Assembly: GCA_025355545.1 (NCBI GenBank)
Contig: JANXZN010000178.1
Location: 1 to 38,631 of the forward strand
Origin: Rhizobacter sp.
Lineage (GTDB): Bacteria; Pseudomonadota; Gammaproteobacteria; Burkholderiales; Burkholderiaceae_C
Reading direction: 5' to 3'
Length of the DNA stretch: 38,631 nucleotides
Made by a program: the position numbers and the translations under genes. Shown here in pieces: positions 17,339 to 23,686 of the stretch. Below the pieces are notes generated by a model, which saw only the letters and a list, made by a program, of their open reading frames with translations, ran no database searches and was not told where the DNA came from. The stretch's first letter is position 1; each line of letters starts with the position of its first letter.

Positions 17339-18598
17339 TCAACGGCGCTCCCACACCGCCGCGAAGAAACCGTCGGTGCCATGGCGGTGCGGCCACAGCC
17401 GCAGGTAGTCGCCGCGCACCAGGGTTTCGGGCTGTGCGACATGCGCCTTGGTCAGCGCCTCGAGCGCCGGCACAACCTTGAAATCGCGCTCGCGTTCGGC
17501 GCCGAAGGCCTGCGCGATTTCCTCGTTCTCGGCGTCGAGCAGGCTGCAGGTCGCATAAACCAGCCGCCCGCCGGGCTTGAGCAGGCGCGATGCGCTCGCC
17601 AGGATCGCCGCCTGCTTGACGCGCAGTTCGTCGACCGACTGCGGCGTCTGGCGCCATTTCAAATCCGGGTTGCGGCGCAGCGTGCCCAGCCCCGAGCACG
17701 GCGCGTCGACCAGCACCCGGTCGAGCTTGCCGGCCAGCCGCTTGATGCGCTCGTCGCGCTCGTGCGCGATCTGCACCGGGTAGACGTTCGACAACCCGCT
17801 GCGCGCCAGCCGCGGCTTCAGCGACGCGAGCCGGTGGCCCGAGGTGTCGAAGGCGTAGAGCCGCCCGGTGTTGCGCATCTCGGCACCGAGCGCGAGCGTC
17901 TTGCCGCCGGCGCCGGCGCAGAAGTCGGCCACCATCTCGCTGCGCTTGGCGCCCGTCATCAGCGCGAGCAGCTGGCTGCCCTCGTCCTGCACTTCGACGT
18001 CGCCGCGCATGAACACGTCGAGCTTGTGCAGCGCGGGTTTGCTGTCGATACGCAGGCCCAGCGGCGAGTACGGCGTCGGCAGCGCCTCGATGTTCTCGGC
18101 CTTGAACGCGGCCTGCACCTCGTCGCGCTTGGCCTTGAAGGTGTTGACGCGCAGGTCCAGTCCGGCGCCCTGATTCATCGCCTCGACCAGCGGCCAGAAC
18201 TCGTCGGCCACTGCGGCCTGCAGCCGTTCGGCCAGCCACTCCGGCAGGTTGTGGCGCAGCTTGTCTGGCAGCGCATTGCGGTCGACCTTGCCGACCTGCG
18301 CCAGCCACTGCTGCTCGGTCTCGCTCAGCGCCGCACGCAGGAAGCCTTCATTTCCCTGCCAGGCGAGCAGCGCCAGGCGCCGCTCCATCTCGCCCTTGCC
18401 CGACTGCGCGAGGTGCCGGTACAGTAGCCGCTCGCGCAGCACCGTGTAGGTCGTCTCGGCCAGCGTGTGGCGCTCGCGGCTGCCAAGCGTGCGGTGCTGG
18501 CGGAAGAAGTCGGACACCACGCCGTCGGCCGGGTGCTTCAGCTGCAGGACCTGATGAATCAGTTCGGTGGCGAGTTCGAGCAACGCGTTCGGGTGCAT
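17339..18598 (-). CDS. RsmB/NOP family rRNA cytosine-C5 methyltransferase
   Basis: A 419-residue SAM-dependent RNA m5C methyltransferase. The N-terminal about 100 residues are a helical NusB-like/RNA-binding part. The catalytic domain has the SAM motif VADFCAGAGGKTLAL, the motif IV cysteine in VDAPCSGLGTLRRNPD, and the catalytic cysteine in YATCSLLDAENEE. E. coli RsmB modifies C967 of 16S rRNA, but substrate assignment among paralogues is uncertain, so no symbol is given. A GATAAT box lies six bases before the ATG. It is divergent from the DUF1653 gene with only 20 bases between start codons. Confidence 0.9.
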   Translation of the reverse strand: MHPNALLELATELIHQVLQLKHPADGVVSDFFRQHRTLGSRERHTLAETTYTVLRERLLYRHLAQSGKGEMERRLALLAWQGNEGFLRAALSETEQQWLAQVGKVDRNALPDKLRHNLPEWLAERLQAAVADEFWPLVEAMNQGAGLDLRVNTFKAKRDEVQAAFKAENIEALPTPYSPLGLRIDSKPALHKLDVFMRGDVEVQDEGSQLLALMTGAKRSEMVADFCAGAGGKTLALGAEMRNTGRLYAFDTSGHRLASLKPRLARSGLSNVYPVQIAHERDERIKRLAGKLDRVLVDAPCSGLGTLRRNPDLKWRQTPQSVDELRVKQAAILASASRLLKPGGRLVYATCSLLDAENEEIAQAFGAERERDFKVVPALEALTKAHVAQPETLVRGDYLRLWPHRHGTDGFFAAVWERR

Positions 18599-18603
18599 CG
18601 TCG

Positions 18604-18610
18604 CATTATC
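18604..18610. promoter_or_regulatory. Overlapping divergent -10-like boxes, rsmB-type / DUF1653 genes
   Basis: In the 20-base gap the minus strand reads GATAAT (six bases before the methyltransferase ATG) and the plus strand reads CATTAT (nine bases before the DUF1653 ATG). The two boxes are the same bases read on opposite strands. Confidence 0.4.
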
Positions 18611-18618
18611 CTTGGCCC

Positions 18619-18873
18619 ATGTCCGATGCCCTGCCCGACGGCGGTCTCCCCGCCCTGCCCGCCACCCCGCTCGGGCGCTACCGTCACTACAAGGGCGGCG
18701 AGTACGAGGTCATCGGCGTCGCGCGCCACAGCGAGACCAACGAGCCGCTGGTCGTCTACCGGCCGCTGCACAACGCCAGCGGCTGGTGGGTGCGGCCGCA
18801 TGCGATGTTCTTCGAGTCGATCACGACAGCCGGCCGGGCCCAACCGCGCTTCAACCGGATCGAGCCCTCATGA
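18619..18873 (+). CDS. DUF1653 domain-containing protein
   Basis: An 84-residue small soluble protein. The conserved DUF1653 pattern is clear: GRYRHYKGGEYEVIGVARHSETNEPLVVYRPL, then WWVRPHAMFFE. The family is widespread and of unknown biochemical role. Its stop overlaps the next ATG (ATGA), so the two genes are coupled. No Shine-Dalgarno is visible; a -10-like box lies nine bases upstream. Confidence 0.92.
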   Translation: MSDALPDGGLPALPATPLGRYRHYKGGEYEVIGVARHSETNEPLVVYRPLHNASGWWVRPHAMFFESITTAGRAQPRFNRIEPS

Positions 18874-19523
18874 GCGGCTTCTTCACCCACGTCAGAACAC
18901 GCCCGCGTCTGTTGACCGCGGCGCTTGTCGGCCTGCTGGCGGCGCTGCTGGTGCCCGGAATCGACCACGCGGTGACGCGCTCGCTGCTGGGCTGGAACGT
19001 CGGCGTCTGGCTGTACCTGGTGCTGGTCGGCACGCTGATGCTGCAGGCCGATCACGAGCACCTGCGCCGCGCCGCGATCGCGCAGTCCGAGAGTGCGGCG
19101 ACCGTGCTGACGCTGGTGATCGTCGCGGCGGCCGCCAGCATCGTCGCGATCGTGATCGAGCTCGCGGCCGCCAAGCAGGGCGCTCGCCACGGCTGGTCGC
19201 ACGTGCTGTTCGCGCTGACGACGGTGGCCGGTTCCTGGCTGCTGCTGCCGACCCTGTTCGCGATGAACTACGCCAGCGTGTACTACCGCAACCCGCACGG
19301 CAGCGGATTGCGGTTTCCGGAACCGGAGGAGAAGGGCTTCCGGCCCGACTACGCCGACTTCCTGTACTTCTCATTCACGATCGCGGTCGCCTCGCAGACC
19401 GCCGACGTCTCGATCACCAGCCGCTCGATGCGCCGCCTGGTGCTGCTGCAATCGGTGCTGTCCTTCGTCTTCAACACGACGATCCTGGCGCTCACGATCA
19501 ACATCGCGGCCGGCCTGTTCTGA
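18870..19523 (+). CDS. DUF1345 family membrane protein
   Basis: A 217-residue inner-membrane protein with about five hydrophobic segments (residues about 16-32, 44-60, 75-98, 108-128, 190-212). The family signature region is FAMNYASVYYR, then FPEPEEKGFRPDYADFLYFSFTIAVASQTADVSITSR, recognised as DUF1345. Function is unknown. It is coupled to the DUF1653 gene by ATGA and ends 10 bases before the convergent purN gene. Confidence 0.9.
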   Translation: MSGFFTHVRTRPRLLTAALVGLLAALLVPGIDHAVTRSLLGWNVGVWLYLVLVGTLMLQADHEHLRRAAIAQSESAATVLTLVIVAAAASIVAIVIELAAAKQGARHGWSHVLFALTTVAGSWLLLPTLFAMNYASVYYRNPHGSGLRFPEPEEKGFRPDYADFLYFSFTIAVASQTADVSITSRSMRRLVLLQSVLSFVFNTTILALTINIAAGLF

Positions 19524-19533
19524 CGCGCCGGCA

Positions 19534-20160
19534 TCAGCGCAGGAGCTGCGCTTCGCCGCCGGTGTGGGTGACGACGCCGTCGCTGACGCGCAGCAGCCCC
19601 TGCACCAGCCAGCGCACCGCCCGCGGATACAGCACGTGCTCGCGCTCCAGCACGCGCGCGGCCAGCAGTGCCGGCGTGTCGGCAGGCAGCACCGGCACGA
19701 CGGCCTGCGCGATGATCGGGCCATGGTCCAGCGCCGGGGTCACGAAGTGCACCGTCGCGCCGGCCAGCTTGCAGCCGGCTTCGATCGCGCGGCGGTGCGT
19801 GTGCAGCCCGGTGAAGGCCGGCAGCAGCGACGGGTGCACGTTGACCAGCCGACCCGCGAAGTGCTCGACGAAGGCGTCGCCCAGGATGCGCATGAAACCC
19901 GCCATCGCGACCACGTCGGGCGCGAACCCGTCGAGCGTGCGCGCCAGCTCAGTGTCGAAGGCTTGGCGCGACTCGAAGCCCTGGTGGTCGACCACCGCCG
20001 TCGCGATGCCGTGCTGACGTGCGAACGCCAGGCCCGGCGCGTCGGCGCAGTTGGCGATCACGACGGCGACGCGTGCGTCCCAGCCCTTGGCGGCACAGGC
20101 CCGCACGACGGCCTGCATGTTGGAGCCGCGGCCGGAGATGAGGATGGCGATTCGCTTCAC
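19534..20160 (-). CDS. purN: Phosphoribosylglycinamide formyltransferase PurN
   Basis: A 208-residue enzyme transferring formyl from 10-formyl-THF to GAR in purine synthesis. Landmarks are ILISGRGSNMQA at the N-terminus, the catalytic region AGFMRILG and NVHPSLLPAFTGLHTHRRAI with Asn and His, and VTPALDHGPII with the catalytic Asp. The GTG start at 20160 gives the usual length (E. coli 212); the longer ATG frame overlaps the trpS promoter. TACACT eight bases upstream may be its -10, divergent from trpS. Confidence 0.95.
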   Translation of the reverse strand: MKRIAILISGRGSNMQAVVRACAAKGWDARVAVVIANCADAPGLAFARQHGIATAVVDHQGFESRQAFDTELARTLDGFAPDVVAMAGFMRILGDAFVEHFAGRLVNVHPSLLPAFTGLHTHRRAIEAGCKLAGATVHFVTPALDHGPIIAQAVVPVLPADTPALLAARVLEREHVLYPRAVRWLVQGLLRVSDGVVTHTGGEAQLLR

Positions 20161-20168
20161 GGGCGCGC

Positions 20169-20186
20169 AGTGTAGCCGCCTACAAT
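20169..20186. promoter_or_regulatory. Divergent -10 boxes, purN and Fe-S-type trpS
   Basis: In the 34-base gap TACACT (minus, 20169-20174) is eight bases from the purN GTG and TACAAT (plus, 20181-20186) is eight bases from the trpS ATG. Neither gene has a Shine-Dalgarno sequence, so both mRNAs may be leaderless. Confidence 0.45.
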
Positions 20187-20194
20187 TTTCAGCC

Positions 20195-21193
20195 ATGACC
20201 AAGCCACGGGTTCTCTCCGGCATGCGCCCGACCGGCGCGCTGCACATCGGCCACTACCACGGTGCGCTGAAGAACTGGGTGCGGCTGCAGCACGAGCACG
20301 ACTGCTATTTCTTCGTCGCCGACTGGCACGCGCTGACCACGCACTACGACGACCACGCCGACCTGGAGCGCAACGTCTACGACATGGTGGTCGACTGGCT
20401 CGCGGCCGGCATCGAGCCGGAGCGCGCGACGCTGTTCATCCAGAGCCGCCTGCCCGAGCACGCCGAGCTGTTCACCCTGCTCGCGATGGGTACGCCGCTG
20501 TCGTGGCTTGAACGCGTGCCGACCTACAAGGACCAGATCAGGAGCCTGCCCGGCCGCGACCTCGCGACCTACGGCTTCCTCGGCTACCCGCTGCTGCAGG
20601 CGGCCGACATCCTGATCTACAAGGCGGCGTTCGTGCCGGTCGGCGAAGACCAGGCGCCGCACGTCGAGATCACGCGCGAGGTGGCGCGGCGCTTCAACCA
20701 CCTCTACGGCCGCGGCGCGACGGTGCTGCCCGAGCCGGCGACACTGCTGACCGAGACCAGCCGCCTGCCCGGGCTGGACGGCCAGAAGATGAGCAAGAGC
20801 CTGGGCAACGACATCGCGATGCGCGAGGAACCGGCCGAGGTCGAGCGCAAGGTCTGCCGGATGCAGACCGACCCGCAGCGCGTGCGCCGCAGCGACAAGG
20901 GCGATCCGCAGCGTTGCCCGGTCTGGCAGTTCCACCGCGTCTACTCGGACGCCGACACGCAGGCCTGGGTCACGACAGGCTGCACGACTGCCGGCATCGG
21001 CTGCCTCGAATGCAAGCGGCCGGTGATCGATGCGATCCTCAAGGAGCAGGCCCCATGGCGCGAGCGTGCCGAGTCCTACCTCGCGAATTCGAAGCAGGTG
21101 CAGTGGATCGTCGAGGTCGGCACCGAGCAGGCCCGTGGCATCGCGCGCCGCACGATGCGCGACGTGCGCGCGGCGATGGGGCTGGTCTACTGA
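20195..21193 (+). CDS. trpS: Tryptophan--tRNA ligase with predicted [4Fe-4S] motif
   Basis: A 332-residue class I synthetase charging tRNA-Trp. The HIGH motif is ALHIGH (15-20) and KMSKS is at 198-202. The C-terminal half holds cysteines 241, 263, 270 and 273, spaced C-x21-C-x6-C-x2-C. This is nearly the C-x22-C-x6-C-x2-C pattern that binds a [4Fe-4S] cluster in Thermotoga maritima TrpRS near the anticodon-binding region. It is one of two TrpRS genes here; the other (23687-24991) lacks this motif. The start lies eight bases after a TACAAT box. The 3' end overlaps the convergent iron permease pseudogene. Confidence 0.93.
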   Translation: MTKPRVLSGMRPTGALHIGHYHGALKNWVRLQHEHDCYFFVADWHALTTHYDDHADLERNVYDMVVDWLAAGIEPERATLFIQSRLPEHAELFTLLAMGTPLSWLERVPTYKDQIRSLPGRDLATYGFLGYPLLQAADILIYKAAFVPVGEDQAPHVEITREVARRFNHLYGRGATVLPEPATLLTETSRLPGLDGQKMSKSLGNDIAMREEPAEVERKVCRMQTDPQRVRRSDKGDPQRCPVWQFHRVYSDADTQAWVTTGCTTAGIGCLECKRPVIDAILKEQAPWRERAESYLANSKQVQWIVEVGTEQARGIARRTMRDVRAAMGLVY

Positions 21194-21633
21194 AGGCGCG
21201 AAGTCACGTTGCTGCCGGACTTTGCCCTGGCCGCGAGACGAACATGGAACTCCGCCACGTCTCGCAGATCCTGTTCGTCAAGGTCCTCAATGCCGATCGT
21301 TCGATCGTTCGATCGTTCGATTGCTCGCCTGCTTGGATGCGGCGAGAAGTTCGTTGAGCTTCAGGTGCAGCGCGACGCTGTCCTTGATCTGGCTCTGCTG
21401 GATCAGGAAAACCTCAGGAACGTGACGATCGCGGTGCCGGTATTGATGACCCGTTGCCAGATCTCCGAATGCTGAAAGTAGTGCCGCAGTGCGGCCCAGG
21501 CCCCCACCGAAAGAAGTGGCAGGGCGAACGCGACCGGCGCGCCGCCCCATCGCGTCAACCGCGAGGCGAACCGGTCGAACGCCGCGAGCATTCCGGAGCG
21601 CGTGGCATGGGGCGCCGTATTCGTCGACGGCAT
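21187..21633 (-). pseudogene. Low-affinity iron permease family protein, frameshifted twice
   Basis: The first frame (21633 to stop at 21403) reads RFASRLTRWGGAPVAFAL through VINTGTAIVTFL, typical of the PF04120 family. The next conserved part, VFLIQQSQIKDSVALHLKLNEL, continues one base out of frame; ATG-like CTGATGGTT appears to have lost one base at 21413-21414. That frame then runs into three copies of an 8-bp unit and stops. The expected tail IEDLDEQDLRDVAEFHVRLA follows in another frame to a stop at 21187. One unit instead of three would rejoin the tail as ASNRTIGIEDL. It could be a decayed gene, a repeat-switched gene, or partly an assembly error. It overlaps trpS by seven bases. Confidence 0.75.
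21295..21318. repeat. 8-bp tandem repeat, three units of GATCGTTC
   Basis: Three perfect direct units (21295-21302, 21303-21310, 21311-21318) are followed by a partial GAT. The tract lies inside the iron permease reading frame. Because 8 is not a multiple of 3, unit number sets the frame: 1, 4 or 7 units join the two conserved parts, while the 3 present do not. Confidence 0.85.
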
Positions 21634-21687
21634 CGCCCGATCGCGTCGGACGAATCCCCGTGCGGCGTGTCCACGCCGTTCCCCGCT

Positions 21688-22176
21688 TCAGACCTCGCCG
21701 GCGGCCAGCAACTCCGCCTTGCGCTCGGCCATTCGCCGACCGAGCGCAGCCATGTCGAGTGTGGTCTTCTGCGACTTCGGAAACATCTCGTTCTGCTCTT
21801 CCTTGACGTGGTGCTTCACGTACTCCGACATCACCTTGACCTTCGCGTCGTACTCTTCGCCGCCCGGCGCGACGTCTTTCACCTGGGCGATCAGGTCTTT
21901 CACCGTCGCGTGTTCGACATTGGCCTCGGGTACCAGTTCCCTGTCGCGAAGCGCCGCCTTCACGGCCGGATAGAAGATCTCCTCTTCCAGCATCGTGTGC
22001 ACCGTGAGCTCCTTGCAGATCTCCGAGACCAGCTTCTTCTTGGTCGAGGCAGCGCGGCTCTTCTCGAACTGCTCGAACAAGCCGCTCACCTTCTTGTGAT
22101 CGGCCTTGAGCATGGCGATGGCGTCCTTGGCCTGGGCTGCGGCGCGCGGTGTGGCTTTCTTCTTGGCGGTGGCCAT
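21688..22176 (-). CDS. Hemerythrin HHE cation-binding domain protein
   Basis: A 162-residue cytoplasmic helical protein. After a Lys/Ala-rich N-terminus come the HHE di-iron ligand segments: LKADHKKVSGLFEQFE, LTVHTMLEEEIFYPAV, a histidine in NVEHATVKDLI, and EYVKHHVKEEQNEMFPK. Family members bind iron and handle O2, NO or oxidative stress; here the role is inferred. GGAGAG lies just before the ATG. It is third in a minus-strand series with a membrane protein and a 24-residue peptide upstream and a broken iron permease downstream. Confidence 0.92.
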   Translation of the reverse strand: MATAKKKATPRAAAQAKDAIAMLKADHKKVSGLFEQFEKSRAASTKKKLVSEICKELTVHTMLEEEIFYPAVKAALRDRELVPEANVEHATVKDLIAQVKDVAPGGEEYDAKVKVMSEYVKHHVKEEQNEMFPKSQKTTLDMAALGRRMAERKAELLAAGEV

Positions 22177-22200
22177 GGGTCTCTCCTCGAGGGTGGTTGG

Positions 22201-22275
22201 TCAATGCACGAACAGGGCGATCAGGATGATGATGGGGATGGGAATCCCGAGAAACAGCAGCAGCAGTGAGCGCAT
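22201..22275 (-). CDS. 24-residue single-span membrane peptide
   Basis: The frame encodes MRSLLLLFLGIPIPIIILIA plus LFVH, almost wholly hydrophobic and long enough to cross the membrane once. It has a strong Shine-Dalgarno, AGGAGA, seven bases before the ATG, and sits 24 bases from each neighbour. This spacing, and an initiation signal as good as that of the neighbouring genes, argue that it is real. No function is known to me; it may modulate the membrane protein encoded upstream. Confidence 0.7.
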   Translation of the reverse strand: MRSLLLLFLGIPIPIIILIALFVH

Positions 22276-22299
22276 CGGGGGTCTCCTGGTGGTGGGTTG

Positions 22300-23259
22300 T
22301 CAGAACTGGTCGCGACGGCGACCACCGTAGGTCGCGGCCAGACTCGCGCAGAAGGCGCCGATGAGCAGCGACACGAACAACCAGAGCGCGCTGTAGGCAG
22401 AGGCATTTCGGGCCTTGTCGGCAGCGTCACGCGCGGCGGCCTCGGCCTCTTTCGCCTTCGTCTGCATGCGCGAGAACGTATCGGCGACCTTCTTCTCTGC
22501 ATCGGCCTGAGGCATGCCGGTGCGCTGCGAAACCATCTGGCCGACGTACTTCAGGTCGTCCGTTGCCAGTGTTCCGCTGCTCATCGCAGCGACGAAGATG
22601 CGACTCACTTCGGACGCGGACTTGGACAGGTCGTCGGCCGAGCTGGCCGCCGTTGCCACCGCGCTCGCAGAAGCGCTCGAGTCCTTGCGGAACAATGAGT
22701 CCACGAAGTAGCCTTGGCCGGCCGTCGAACCGTCTTGTTTGGCCGCTTCCGCGAGCGCCGGCAGCGCGGTCGTTGCCGTTCCGACAGCGCCTGCAGCGAC
22801 TGACGCGCCAGCTCGGGCGACGCCGCTCACGATGGACCCGATGGCGGACGTCAGCACGGCCGCCGTGACCAGCGTCGCGAGTGCCCAGGCGAGGAAGCCA
22901 TGCGCCGTGTCGCGGAAGTACACCTCGTCGGTGTGCGTGCCGGACCAGCGCGTGCGAAGGCGTCCGGCGAGGTAGCCGCCCATGCCGGCCGCCGCAAGTT
23001 GGGTGAACGAGACCCACAGAATGGTCGAGATCCCGAAGGTGCCCGCCGCAGCCCCCTGGCCTGCCCACGGCGAGACCGAGGACAGCCCCAGACCCGTTCC
23101 GAGGATGAGCAGAATCAGGGAAAGGGCTGCGGCGCCGATCGCACCGGCAACGATGGCCGGCCATGACACTGCGCTTGCCGTGGAAGTTGCTGCTCCAGTG
23201 AGCGTCGCGGCTTGCGCCCCCGCTGCTGCTCTCATCCCCGACAAAGTAGCCTCGTTCAT
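22300..23259 (-). CDS. Multi-pass membrane protein with Ala-rich soluble loop (PhnA-like annotated family)
   Basis: A 319-residue membrane protein of unknown function. Hydrophobic spans lie at about residues 33-58, 76-98, 118-148 and 288-310. A central Ala/Ser-rich part (about 150-285) holds TGMPQADAEKKVADTFSRMQTKAKEAEAAARDAADKA, likely helical. The opening WPAIVAGAIGAAALSLILLILGTGLGLSSVSPW is shared with proteins often annotated 'PhnA-like' beside stress genes, a name with no proven function. GGAGA precedes the ATG. It is first in the series with the membrane peptide, hemerythrin and iron permease. Confidence 0.8.
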   Translation of the reverse strand: MNEATLSGMRAAAGAQAATLTGAATSTASAVSWPAIVAGAIGAAALSLILLILGTGLGLSSVSPWAGQGAAAGTFGISTILWVSFTQLAAAGMGGYLAGRLRTRWSGTHTDEVYFRDTAHGFLAWALATLVTAAVLTSAIGSIVSGVARAGASVAAGAVGTATTALPALAEAAKQDGSTAGQGYFVDSLFRKDSSASASAVATAASSADDLSKSASEVSRIFVAAMSSGTLATDDLKYVGQMVSQRTGMPQADAEKKVADTFSRMQTKAKEAEAAARDAADKARNASAYSALWLFVSLLIGAFCASLAATYGGRRRDQF

Positions 23260-23686
23260 AGCGTGTCTCCGAAAAATCGTAGGCAGGATGCTGCGGCTTG
23301 CGAGGATCGAAGAGAGTCGGCCGCACCCCTTGTGTGCCGTAGGACGACGCGCTGCACGCGCTCGCTCGGCCTGGCGCGCATGTCTTTTGACGTAAGCGTT
23401 TGCCGCGTTCGTTTGTGGCGGCTGCAAGGCGTGGCCCAACGAGTTGCGGCGAAAGCCCGTAACGCTCGGCCTCCGATCCGCCTGGCCTGATGCCTCCGCG
23501 GAGATCTCGAGTCTCGGTCCTGCCCTGATGAAGCAGCGCGCCGCGGTCACCGAACCCGCGCGGCCAGGGGCATGCGCAAAGCTGACGCCCGCCAGAGCAC
23601 GCCTTTGCTCGAAAAACAGACCTTCAGCGTCGAGACCGGCGACGCAAGCGTGCCTCGGGTCAGCGCTCAGCCCAAGGCGCTTTCAA
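23260..23686. other. 427-base intergenic region with promoter of the stress/iron series
   Basis: The minus strand has TACGAT (23276-23281) 16 bases before the membrane-protein ATG, within CCTACGATTTTT, like other -10 boxes here. The remaining bases to the end of the second trpS show no reading frame I can support. A weak pairing AGCGC...GCGCT near 23670 is a poor terminator candidate. Confidence 0.5.

Noticed and set aside
20161-20247. Longer purN start on the minus strand (ATG at 20247)
   Set aside because: It would overlap the trpS promoter and coding region; the GTG at 20160 gives the family length and the conserved KRIAILISGRGSN start.
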